A stretch of DNA of 20,982 nt, taken from positions 1-20,982 of the forward strand of contig JALOSH010000005.1 of NCBI GenBank assembly GCA_025458545.1, read 5' to 3'. The stretch is from Hydrogenophaga sp. Its GTDB lineage: Bacteria > Pseudomonadota > Gammaproteobacteria > Burkholderiales > Burkholderiaceae. Below, one piece after another: positions 1 through 6,725 of the stretch (positions are counted from its first letter, which is position 1; each line of letters begins with the position of its first letter). The notes beneath the pieces are model-generated. The model made no database searches, had not been told where the DNA came from, and saw only the letters and a program-made list of their open reading frames with translations. Position numbers and translations under genes: made by a program.

Positions 1-117
1 GGGTGGCGGCAATGGGCAGAGTGGCCCAGACTGCCAGAGTTCAATCCATGCAATGGCCCGAGTGCGGCGGATGGGTGCAGCCGGCCAGAAGGCCACAAGT
101 GCAGTGGCTTGGGCAAG

Positions 118-135
118 CCCTTCGACAAGCTCAGG
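118..135. repeat. TTCGACAAGCTCAGG intergenic repeat, copy 1
   Basis: The sequence CCCTTCGACAAGCTCAGG is present here and again, identically, at 221-238. It is a dispersed intergenic repeat that I recognise from many Comamonadaceae genomes. Its function is not established from this sequence. Confidence 0.8.
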
Positions 136-220
136 GCGAACGGCTGTGCGTGCAACCCCCATCAAGGCCACAAAACGAACCGGCGCGAAATGTCCGAAAT
201 CCAGGGCACCCGTGGAACCG

Positions 221-238
221 CCCTTCGACAAGCTCAGG
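221..238. repeat. TTCGACAAGCTCAGG intergenic repeat, copy 2
   Basis: This is an identical 18-bp copy of the unit at 118-135. It sits inside a longer repeat frame (CCAGGGCAC...GTGGAACCG...GGGCCACAGGGTG, 201-252). The same frame appears at 1141-1180 with a different, shorter insert between the GTGGAACCG and GGCCACAGGG blocks. Confidence 0.75.
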
Positions 239-256
239 ACGGGCCACAGGGTGCGT

Positions 257-294
257 CCCCCCTCCAAGCGGCGTAGCCGCGCCAGAGAGGGGGG
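257..294 (-). terminator. GC-rich hairpin 3' of aapP, possible transcription end
   Basis: The outer stem pairs CCCCCCTC (257-264) with GAGGGGGG (287-294). An inner stem pairs GCGGC (268-272) with GCCGC (276-280). It lies about 30 bases past the aapP stop. There is no clear U-tract, so it may be a repeat-borne hairpin that slows polymerase or protects the 3' end, not a classical intrinsic terminator. Confidence 0.45.
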
Positions 295-326
295 AAGCCG
301 CGTCAGCGGCGCAGGGGGGAGTCCTC

Positions 327-1070
327 TCAATGCCCCAGGATCTTCGAGAGAAAATCCTTGCTGCGTTCGTTCTGCGGGTTGTTGAAGAACTCCTCGGGTG
401 TGTTCTGCTCCACGATCTGGCCCTGGTCCATGAAGATCACACGATCGGCCACGGCCTTGGCAAAACCCATTTCATGGGTCACGCAGATCATGGTGATGCC
501 CTGGTTGGCGAGTTCGATCATCACGTCCAGCACTTCCTTGATCATCTCCGGGTCCAGGGCTGAAGTAGGCTCGTCGAACAACATGATCTTGGGCGTGAGG
601 CACAGCGCCCGCGCAATCGCCACGCGCTGCTGCTGGCCGCCCGAAAGCTGCAAGGGGTACTTGCCCGCCTGGTTGGCGATCTGCACCCGCTCCAGTTGCG
701 CCATGGCCTTTTCTTCAGCCTCCTTCTTGGGCACCTTGCCCACCCACATGGGTGAGAGCGTGAGGTTCTCCAGCACGGTCAGGTGCGGAAACAAGTTGAA
801 CTGCTGGAACACCATGCCCACTTCCTTGCGGACCTTGTCGATGGCCTTGATGTCGTCGGTCAGCTCCGTGCCATCCACGATGAGGTGGCCCTGCTGGTGT
901 TCCTCCAGGCGGTTGATGCAACGGATCAGCGTGGACTTGCCGGAACCGGATGGTCCGCAGATGACGATGCGCTCGCCCTTGGCCACGTCCAGGTCAATGT
1001 CCTTCAACACGTGGAAGTCGTTGCCGTACCACTTGTTGACCTTGTCAAATCGAATGATGGGTTCAGTCAC
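327..1070 (-). CDS. aapP: Polar amino acid ABC transporter ATP-binding protein AapP
   Basis: ATPase of an AapJQMP-type general L-amino-acid importer; two copies would bind the inner-membrane permeases and power uptake. The 247-aa protein has Walker [10 protein letters not shown] at 39-47, Q-loop near 89, signature LSGGQQQR at 142-149, Walker B IMLFDEP at 162-168 and the switch His199, all intact. The chosen start is GTG at 1070, preceded by AAGGA; the frame stays open upstream to 1325, but that extension reads through the intergenic repeat and does not resemble the family. It lies 172 bp downstream of aapM with a repeat copy between them. Its partner aapM is truncated and aapQ is absent, so its role in this strain is uncertain even though the gene is complete. 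Size matches GltL/AapP (about 240-260 aa). Confidence 0.93.
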   Translation of the reverse strand: MTEPIIRFDKVNKWYGNDFHVLKDIDLDVAKGERIVICGPSGSGKSTLIRCINRLEEHQQGHLIVDGTELTDDIKAIDKVRKEVGMVFQQFNLFPHLTVLENLTLSPMWVGKVPKKEAEEKAMAQLERVQIANQAGKYPLQLSGGQQQRVAIARALCLTPKIMLFDEPTSALDPEMIKEVLDVMIELANQGITMICVTHEMGFAKAVADRVIFMDQGQIVEQNTPEEFFNNPQNERSKDFLSKILGH

Positions 1071-1140
1071 AGGAATTTCCTTGTTGTTCAATGTGTTCAG
1101 TCGAATGCCAAGAATCTCGCGCAGAAAGGAGTGTCTCCAT

Positions 1141-1200
1141 CCAGGGGCACCGTGGAACCGGCTCCGCCGGGCCACAGGGTGCCGCCCCCTTGAGGGGGGA
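1141..1200. repeat. Second copy of the repeat frame, between aapM and aapP
   Basis: The blocks CCAGGGGCACCGTGGAACCG and GGCCACAGGGTG match 201-252. Here the middle is a short CCGG-CTCCG-CCGG hairpin where the left copy carries the TTCGACAAGCTCAGG unit. The right end forms CCCCCT/AGGGGG (1185-1190 with 1193-1198). The element sits in the transcribed gap of the aap operon. Confidence 0.65.
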
Positions 1201-1242
1201 TTCGAGCTACACGCAGTGAGCGAGAAACGGGGGTGGGCATAC

Positions 1243-1962
1243 CTACCTGGCTTTGCTGGCTGAGAGCTGCTTCTCCACCCACAGGCTGTAGCGCGACATG
1301 GCGAAGCAGAAGATGAAGTAGACAACCGTGATGAACAGATAGGCCTCGATCTTGAAGGGGCGCCAGTTCACATCCGAATTGAGCGCCAACGAAAGCGCAC
1401 CGGTGAGCTCGTACATGGACACGATGGTCACCAGCGAGGTGTCCTTGAAGATGGAGATGAAGTTGTTCATCACACTGGGCACCACCATGGCCAGCGCCTG
1501 CGGCAGCACGATCTTGCGCTGCGTCTGCCAGTAGCTCAGACCCAGGGTGTCGGCCGCTTCCAGTTGGCCCTTCGGGATGGCCTGAAGGCCGCCGCGGATG
1601 ATCTCGGCCATGTAGGCGGCAGCGAACAGCGTGATGCCCACGACCACCCGCACCAGCACGTCGATGGTCACCCCCTGGGGCATGAACAGCGGGAACATGA
1701 AAGAGGCCATGAACAGCACCGAGATCAGTGGCACGCCCCGGATGAGTTCGATGTAGACGATGCAGGCCGAGCGGATGGCCGGCAGGTTGCTGCGGCGACC
1801 CAGGGCCACCGCAATCGCCAGCGGAAACGCCAGGAAGATCGACACCGTCGCCAGCAGGACCGTCAGTGGCAGGCCACCCCAGAGGTCGGTGCGCACAGTG
1901 CTCAGACCCAGCACGCCGCCGCCCATGAGGGTAAAAAAGATGGCCATGATGGACGCCCACAT
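1243..1962 (-). CDS. aapM: Amino acid ABC transporter permease AapM, 5'-truncated by the foreign block
   Basis: C-terminal part of the AapM permease: several membrane helices and the complete binding-protein-dependent transport domain, including the EAA-type loop around '[14 protein letters not shown]'. From the first in-frame ATG (1962) 239 codons remain, whereas family members have about 380-390. Family-like sequence continues upstream in frame through 'FWKPWLAL' to about 1989; it then turns abruptly into AT-rich DNA unlike the family and meets an in-frame stop after roughly 15 codons. The ATG at 1962 has no ribosome binding site, so it is probably not a natural start. About 145 N-terminal residues and the whole of aapQ are missing. 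It may be a pseudogene, or a reduced permease if it is expressed at all. Stop is at 1243-1245, 172 bp before aapP. Confidence 0.85.
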   Translation of the reverse strand: MWASIMAIFFTLMGGGVLGLSTVRTDLWGGLPLTVLLATVSIFLAFPLAIAVALGRRSNLPAIRSACIVYIELIRGVPLISVLFMASFMFPLFMPQGVTIDVLVRVVVGITLFAAAYMAEIIRGGLQAIPKGQLEAADTLGLSYWQTQRKIVLPQALAMVVPSVMNNFISIFKDTSLVTIVSMYELTGALSLALNSDVNWRPFKIEAYLFITVVYFIFCFAMSRYSLWVEKQLSASKAR

Positions 1963-1991
1963 CAGCGCCAGCCAGGGTTTCCAGAAAAAAA

Positions 1992-2117
1992 TACACGGAG
2001 AAAGCTGAAGATCAGATCTGGAATGTGCCTAATATGATTCAGAAGAAATATTTGAATATTCGTATTGCATCTTCAAGAGGCTCAGTATTGGACAAAACGC
2101 CACAGACCGAGAAATGA
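1992..2117 (+). pseudogene. Possible 3' remnant of a gene cut at the left edge of the block
   Basis: An open frame with no start enters from the junction and runs 41 codons to TGA at 2115-2117. It is lysine- and isoleucine-rich, with composition like the island genes and unlike the host. It ends about 120 bp before the next gene. It would be the tail of an upstream gene in the island's original operon. No family is recognisable, and an open frame of this length can occur by chance. Confidence 0.3.
2002..2015 (+). repeat. Left copy of an imperfect direct repeat near the block edge
   Basis: AAGCTG-A-AGATCAG here corresponds to AAGCTG-TT-AGATCAG at 6711-6725, differing only in the central one or two bases. 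Both copies lie within about 15-25 bp of the block's edges and point the same way. Confidence 0.4.
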
Positions 2118-2234
2118 AGTCTTCACATCCATTCTTTGTTGGGCTACTATCGCGATCGATTTATCACGATTCGTTGGATGTACCCATCTGAGTTGCATGA
2201 TGAAGTTAGAAATCTTCACGGAGGAAAACGCTAC

Positions 2235-3326
2235 ATGAATACAAAAGAAACGAACAACAGCTCATCCTTGCAAAAATTAATTTTTGCGTTCAGTCTCCTA
2301 ATCCTCGCTCTGATTAGTGGGCTCGTGCTTGGGAACATGTATCTGAACCCTATGGTCTATCGTACGAGCCATATGCAAGAGGTCGCGCAGGCTCTGGCAC
2401 AGGGCAAAAATTACGGTGTATACGATACCAATATTAATTGGCGGGCACTGCGTCGCGAGCAGATCAAACTTATGTCGGAGACGCCCCAAGTCGTTGTATC
2501 CGGCGGCAGCCGCTGGCAAGAGGCCTCATCGATTCACACCCCTGGAAAAACGTTCTTCAATGCATTTGGACACAGCGATTTTAGTGAGGATTTTTTCGCA
2601 ATAGTCCATCTTCTTGAAGAAAACGGGCGAATGCCTGAAACCTTGGTGCTAAGCCTTCGCTATAGCATTTTTGCGCCTATCGCGGATCGTGATGCCACCG
2701 GGTGGAGAGAGTGGGTTCCAGAGTATGAGGCAATGATGGCCAAGCTTGGGTTAGAGCCGCATTCGGCTAGTGAAACGGGGCGAAAGAACCACTGGTTGGC
2801 GCTCTTGTCGATCAAAGATCTAGTGAGCCTTGCAAAACGCCGGCTGAGTAGCCGAGAGCATCCGCATATTTTGAATGAGGAAGATAGTGAGACGTTGGAC
2901 GTTATTCGTTCAGATGGTTCACTTCAGTGGTCTAAAAAAAATGCAAATCTTTTTACACCTGAATATGCAGAAAAAGATTCAATCAAACGACTTGCAAGGT
3001 ACACAGACTACACGCTGAGGATTGACGCTGATATGGTTGATGCAACAGATCGGCTTTTTGCTTACCTAAAAGAGAAAAAGGTCAAGGTTGTTTTGGCGCA
3101 AACGCCTTTTCACCCGACTTTCTACGATGGCATCAAACAGCGGCAATATGGTCAAACGCTTGATGAAATCGAGGAAATAGGTAGAAAGTTTTCTCTGAAG
3201 TATGATTTTCCTATCGTTGGGGGGTTTGATCCCAAAGAGGTCGGTTGTCCAAAAGAAGAATTTATTGATTGGCACCATGGGACGCCGGATTGTTTGGCCA
3301 AGATTTTTTCACAGATAAAATTTTAA
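2235..3326 (+). CDS. Membrane-anchored SGNH/DltD-like protein of the aminoacylation block
   Basis: 363-aa protein with an N-terminal membrane anchor (about residues 14-34) and a large domain expected to face the periplasm. The domain has SGNH/GDSL features: a block-I-like strand-turn VVVSGGSRW with candidate nucleophile Ser92, and a C-terminal D-x-x-H block (Asp345, His348 in FIDWHHG). Block I is GGS rather than GDS, as in divergent families such as DltD and AlgX/AlgJ. Such proteins partner MBOAT acyltransferases and complete transfer of an acyl group to an extracellular acceptor. The start at 2235 has a strong GGAGG ten bases upstream; the frame extends to 2136 but without a comparable site. 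An MBOAT gene follows after 12 bp. Whether it acts as transferase, esterase or adaptor is not decided. Similarity to a specific named family could not be checked. Confidence 0.75.
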   Translation: MNTKETNNSSSLQKLIFAFSLLILALISGLVLGNMYLNPMVYRTSHMQEVAQALAQGKNYGVYDTNINWRALRREQIKLMSETPQVVVSGGSRWQEASSIHTPGKTFFNAFGHSDFSEDFFAIVHLLEENGRMPETLVLSLRYSIFAPIADRDATGWREWVPEYEAMMAKLGLEPHSASETGRKNHWLALLSIKDLVSLAKRRLSSREHPHILNEEDSETLDVIRSDGSLQWSKKNANLFTPEYAEKDSIKRLARYTDYTLRIDADMVDATDRLFAYLKEKKVKVVLAQTPFHPTFYDGIKQRQYGQTLDEIEEIGRKFSLKYDFPIVGGFDPKEVGCPKEEFIDWHHGTPDCLAKIFSQIKF

Positions 3327-3338
3327 CAGGCTGAATAA

Positions 3339-4838
3339 ATGCTTTTTTATTCTTTGGAATTTATACTGCTCTTCCTCCCGTTAGTTGGTCTAGGGTATTA
3401 TATAAGCTATAGGTTATTTAAGGCTGAAGGGGTTATTCTTTTTCTCAGTGCTGCATCACTAGTTTTCTATTCCTTCTGGGGATGGGACTTTTTGGCAATT
3501 CTCATCGTCTCGATAGGTGTAAATTTCTCGTTTTATCGTTCACTTGCTTCTAATTGGACTGGTGCGAATGATCGGCGAGCAACGTGTTTGTTAATTTCAG
3601 CTATCGCGTTTAATCTTGCTTGGCTTGGCTACTTCAAGTATCAAGGATTTTTCTTTGAGAACATTTCGATGTTTTTAGGTAAAGATTATGAGCCACTGCG
3701 CGTATTGTTTCCGGTAGGTATATCTTTCTACACATTTATACAAATCGGATTTTTGATTGATGCCCGGAGCGGAATGATCGAAGGTGCTAAACCTGTATCG
3801 ATTTCACGTTACTTCTTGTTCGGTAGCTTCTTTCCTTATGTCACCGCTGGGCCATTGGTGCTTCAAAACGAGATGCTGCCGCAGATGGATAGTGATTCGT
3901 TGCGACCTAGCGCAAATCGCGCCATTCTGGGGTTTTCGATTTTTTCGATTGGTCTTGCTAAAAAGCTAATTCTCGCTGATGCGCTGTCTGGGCATGCGGA
4001 AGAGATTTTCAAGGCCGCAATGTTTCGGGAGGATATAGGTGCGCTCGCCGCATGGGGAGGCAGCGTCGCCTACACTCTTCAACTCTATTTTGATTTCTCA
4101 GGTTATTCGGATATGGCACTGGGCCTTGGTCTGATGTTTGGTCTGCTATTGCCGTTAAATTTCAACTCACCACTCAAAGCCTCTAACATTATAGATTTTT
4201 GGCGGCGTTGGCATATGACAATGACGCGATTTTTTACGAATTACATCTATTCTCCAGTTGCAATAGCTCTTACCCGGAAAAGCATTGGAAGCGGGTATTC
4301 TCCAGCATTAAAGTTAACGCTTTGCGTTGCATATCCTACGATCCTAACTTTTTTGCTTGCGGGTATCTGGCATGGGGCGGGCTGGAACTTTGTTGTGTTT
4401 GGTTTGATTCATGGCTTTGCGCTTACAGTGAATCATTTTTGGAATTCACTGAGGCCATGGGCTCTTCCTAATGTGGTCGGGTGGTTTCTGACGGTCGGCG
4501 TCTTTGTAGTTTCGTTGGTTTTCTTTCGTTCGGCTAATGTACCGGATGCGCTATACCTTTTAGGTGAAATGCTTTCTTTTGCGTCTGGTAGTAAGCAAAT
4601 TTCTGGCACAGAGTTTGCTTTACTTGGCGGCATGCTGGCGATTGCTCTGCTCGCACCAAATACGTTGGAAATTTTTAGTTCGCAAAAGATTTCCAGCGAT
4701 AGTATTCGGCCTGGCGGGAGTCTCATCTCAGTTAGGTGGTCTCCCTCTATTTCTTGGGCTCTAGGTCTTGCGGTATTGGTGTTTTTATCTGTATCACTAG
4801 GCGTTAATGAGACTCCGTTTATATATTATAAATTTTAG
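3339..4838 (+). CDS. MBOAT family membrane O-acyltransferase (DltB/AlgI-like)
   Basis: 499-aa polytopic inner-membrane protein with many hydrophobic helices, the usual size for DltB/AlgI/PatA-type proteins. Family signatures are present: 'YFDFSGYSDMALGLGLMFG' at about 250-268, the cytoplasmic 'FWRRWHMTMTRFF' at 287-299, and 'AGIWHGAGWNFVVFGLIHG' at 341-359 containing the invariant His345, with His358 nearby. MBOAT proteins of this class take an acyl group from a cytoplasmic donor and pass it across the membrane to a sugar polymer. The neighbouring carrier protein and ligase make an aminoacyl-carrier donor, as in DltB/DltC, more likely than acetyl-CoA. It starts 12 bp after the SGNH gene with a weak ribosome binding site, consistent with translational coupling. 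An alternative role is plain O-acetylation of an exopolysaccharide. Confidence 0.9.
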   Translation: MLFYSLEFILLFLPLVGLGYYISYRLFKAEGVILFLSAASLVFYSFWGWDFLAILIVSIGVNFSFYRSLASNWTGANDRRATCLLISAIAFNLAWLGYFKYQGFFFENISMFLGKDYEPLRVLFPVGISFYTFIQIGFLIDARSGMIEGAKPVSISRYFLFGSFFPYVTAGPLVLQNEMLPQMDSDSLRPSANRAILGFSIFSIGLAKKLILADALSGHAEEIFKAAMFREDIGALAAWGGSVAYTLQLYFDFSGYSDMALGLGLMFGLLLPLNFNSPLKASNIIDFWRRWHMTMTRFFTNYIYSPVAIALTRKSIGSGYSPALKLTLCVAYPTILTFLLAGIWHGAGWNFVVFGLIHGFALTVNHFWNSLRPWALPNVVGWFLTVGVFVVSLVFFRSANVPDALYLLGEMLSFASGSKQISGTEFALLGGMLAIALLAPNTLEIFSSQKISSDSIRPGGSLISVRWSPSISWALGLAVLVFLSVSLGVNETPFIYYKF

Positions 4839-4899
4839 TTTTGATTGATATGCATCCCGGTTCAATGTCAACCTCAAACCTTATAGGGGGGAATTTCAA

Positions 4900-6090
4900 A
4901 TGATAGGACAGCTACAGCTAAATCTAGATATAACGCACGATTTTGCGAGTGAAATTGAGAAAGAGTCGGCATTCGTAAGCCCTTACCTGGCAGAGCTGAC
5001 TGTTGATCCATCGAAGAGGACTGTAAGATTCAAGGCGACAGAGCCCTCAAGGCTGACAGAAGTCGAAAAAAAGGTCTCGACGTTCCTGCATAGTATGCTT
5101 GCTGGTTATCGTGAAGCGGACCCTCGAGTGGTATTTCAAACGGTCCGGAAGCACGCCAAGCCGCTCGAAAAGGACGTCTTCTACAAACTTCAAGAGCTAG
5201 GTTGGCTACATGAGGTAGGGCCTGGGCATGTGAGCCTTGCTGGGCCACCTCTAAAGTTTATTGCCTACTTGGATGCGGCCATACAAAAGATCTACGATGA
5301 GCAGTTTGCCGCTATCGAACGTAGTTTTCCGGCACTACTCCCTGCGCGGACCCTGGCCAAAGCAGGATATTTTGATAGTCATCCAAATAACGTCACAATG
5401 ACGACCCATTTGGTAAATGACTTTGATTTGATAGAAAATTTTCGTCAGAATGAAGGACGTACCGGAGACATGGGCACATTGGCCGCAGGAAGCTTTGCTA
5501 CTCCGCACCTATGTCTTAATCCAGCCGCTTGCTTACCCTGTTACCCGGTTTATTCAAACCAAGACGTGTCAGAGGGATGCGCACTTAGTTGGAGAGGTAG
5601 GGTCTTTCGCTACGAATCTTCAAACGTTCGAGGTCTTGAACGTTTGACTGAGTTCAACGTCCGCGAACTTGTGTTCATTGGAAATTCCGAGTATGTTGCT
5701 AGGGGTCATACACAAGCCATAGCGATTGTAAAAACGCTTTGCGAATTGTTGGAGATTGAGGGAATGCTCGTTACCGCTACGGATCCCTTTTTTGCAACTG
5801 TTTCCGCTACCAAAAAGTTTTGGCAGCAATCAATGGAAGCAAAATATGAGATCCGTCTCCCTTTTGAGCAATCAGCAGAAGGGAAGTTCTCGTATGTCGC
5901 AGCCGGGTCGGTCAATCACCATGGGACTTTTTTCGGATCACGATTCGCCATTAAGTCCGGGGGCGAAGAGTTTGCAAATACTGGGTGTGTGGGACTCGGA
6001 TTGGAGCGTTGGCTTCTTGCCTGCTTCGCCCAACATGGCTCAGTACCGGATCAATGGCCCGATGCCGTGCGAAAAGCGGTATTCGATTAA
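4900..6090 (+). CDS. Amino acid:carrier-protein ligase, class II seryl-tRNA-synthetase-like
   Basis: 396-aa enzyme with a class II aminoacyl-tRNA-synthetase core: motif 2 'FRYESSNVRGLERLTEFNVRE' beginning at Phe236-Arg237, and motif 3 'TGCVGLGLER' at 361-370 with Arg370. Cys211, Glu256 and Cys363 lie where the atypical methanogenic SerRS and its bacterial homologues bind catalytic zinc. There is no tRNA-binding coiled-coil arm. Characterised rhizobial homologues adenylate Gly or Ala and transfer it to the phosphopantetheine arm of a small carrier protein, not to tRNA. Here the carrier gene follows after 15 bp, as expected. About 80 N-terminal residues precede the part matching those enzymes, by my recollection of their size. 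Start ATG at 4900 has AGGGGGGA seven bases upstream. The amino acid used cannot be read from the sequence with confidence. Confidence 0.85.
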   Translation: MIGQLQLNLDITHDFASEIEKESAFVSPYLAELTVDPSKRTVRFKATEPSRLTEVEKKVSTFLHSMLAGYREADPRVVFQTVRKHAKPLEKDVFYKLQELGWLHEVGPGHVSLAGPPLKFIAYLDAAIQKIYDEQFAAIERSFPALLPARTLAKAGYFDSHPNNVTMTTHLVNDFDLIENFRQNEGRTGDMGTLAAGSFATPHLCLNPAACLPCYPVYSNQDVSEGCALSWRGRVFRYESSNVRGLERLTEFNVRELVFIGNSEYVARGHTQAIAIVKTLCELLEIEGMLVTATDPFFATVSATKKFWQQSMEAKYEIRLPFEQSAEGKFSYVAAGSVNHHGTFFGSRFAIKSGGEEFANTGCVGLGLERWLLACFAQHGSVPDQWPDAVRKAVFD

Positions 6091-6105
6091 AATTTAGGAG
6101 TTGTT

Positions 6106-6321
6106 GTGAATATTGAAAAAGTTATTGCAGATTTTTTTAGATTGCCGATTGAAAAAATTACAGACGAGAGCAGTCCAAGAACCATAGGAGACTGGGATAG
6201 TTTGAAACATATTGAACTCGTCATGACAATTGAAAAGGAATTTGGGATTCGGTTTAAGGCAAGTGAAATTCCTATGCTGACCTCTGTCGGGAATATTAAA
6301 AAGAGAATTGAGGCGCGATAG
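6106..6321 (+). CDS. Acyl/aminoacyl carrier protein (phosphopantetheine-binding)
   Basis: 71-aa acidic four-helix carrier protein. The modification site is the DSL motif in 'GDWDSLKHIEL', with Ser32 as predicted attachment point for 4'-phosphopantetheine. Start is GTG at 6106 with TAGGAG five bases upstream; the size matches ACP/DltC proteins (70-85 aa). It lies directly after the SerRS-like ligase, and that pairing is the known genetic signature of amino acid:carrier-protein ligases. Within this operon it is the likely shuttle from the ligase to the MBOAT acyltransferase, equivalent to DltC. The phosphopantetheinyl transferase is not encoded here and would have to be a host enzyme. A fatty-acid or polyketide role is less likely because no such enzymes are nearby. 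Confidence 0.9.
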   Translation: MNIEKVIADFFRLPIEKITDESSPRTIGDWDSLKHIELVMTIEKEFGIRFKASEIPMLTSVGNIKKRIEAR

Positions 6322-6721
6322 GGAGTTTGGCTTGATATCGCGGTGACGCTTAGGCCATGAAGTGTGGATATGGGGGAGACGAATGCGACGTCGATGAGGC
6401 AAATCATGACATCGAGACGGCGAGCAGTGGAATCTAAGGGTGTGCGGGCACTATTCCCTCGTGGGGCCAAGTCTCCCCCGTCCGGGGACCAAGCTGCAAT
6501 ATGTGATTTTGCAGGGATGCACCATTATGCTAACCACTGGATTGCTTTAAGTCGCTCCTAAGGCTAATTTGAATGTACTGCTGCGCGATTGGGTGTAGTC
6601 TTAGAGCCCACCGTCACACTCCCACGAGGGTGCTGAGCACGGGGGGTTTTTGCCCAGGCGATGTCAGAGATTCAACGGCGTCAGGAAATCCGGACAAGCG
6701 TTGTCATCCCAAGCTGTTAGA
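6322..6721. other. 400-bp region between the carrier-protein gene and aapJ
   Basis: No convincing gene. GC content is intermediate between the island and the host, so the composition boundary is less sharp than on the left. It contains small open frames without ribosome binding sites, a CCCC/GGGG short inverted repeat near 6476-6487, and a G6-T5 run at 6641-6650. The last 60 bases hold a short open frame described separately. No terminator with a solid stem and T-run was found after the carrier gene. Confidence 0.5.
6661..6720 (+). pseudogene. Possible 5' remnant of a family 2 glycosyltransferase cut at the right edge
   Basis: An ATG at 6661 opens 19 codons ending in 'TSVVIPSC', after which TAG occurs exactly at the join with aapJ. 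'SVVIPS(C/Y)N' is the usual first strand of GT2 glycosyltransferases and typically lies near the N-terminus, as here. If real, the island continued into a polysaccharide gene and was cut in its first 60 bases. Support is only a short motif, and the ribosome binding site is poor. Confidence 0.25.
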
Positions 6722-6725
6722 TCAG
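6711..6725 (+). repeat. Right copy of the imperfect direct repeat
   Basis: AAGCTG-TT-AGATCAG matches 2002-2015 apart from the centre. Its right half overlaps the aapJ stop codon (6722-6724), so the last bases belong to the host operon. Confidence 0.4.

Larger units (their letters stand above)
1..326. other. Repeat-rich intergenic region downstream of aapP
   Basis: No gene could be supported here. The stretch holds two direct copies of an 18-bp TTCGACAAGCTCAGG-type repeat, a GC-rich hairpin, and a longer repeat frame related to one between aapM and aapP. A minus-strand open frame starts at an ATG at 162-160 and runs off the left edge, but it reads straight through one of the repeats and has no clear ribosome binding site, so it is not called. 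Confidence 0.6.
1990..6720 (+). other. AT-rich foreign block replacing aapQ and the 5' part of aapM
   Basis: Between the aapM breakpoint and the aapJ stop codon lies about 4.7 kb that is visibly AT-rich and uses A/T-ending codons, while both flanks are strongly GC-rich. All four of its genes run on the plus strand, opposite to aap. The flanks are the two ends of one aapJQMP operon, so this DNA replaces about 1.6-1.8 kb of it (estimated from family gene sizes). I see no transposase, integrase, tRNA or long terminal repeats. A short imperfect direct repeat lies near both edges. Real gene replacement is favoured, because both joins fall in the same operon, but a chimeric assembly cannot be excluded from sequence alone. 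Confidence 0.75.

Noticed and set aside
1..162. Minus-strand open frame from ATG at 162-160 running off the left edge
   Set aside because: It reads through the TTCGACAAGCTCAGG repeat, has no ribosome binding site, and shows no recognisable family. It could be a gene fragment but is not supportable.
1990..6720. Classical transposon or integrative element carrying the four-gene block
   Set aside because: No transposase, integrase, terminal inverted repeats or tRNA target is visible within or at the edges.
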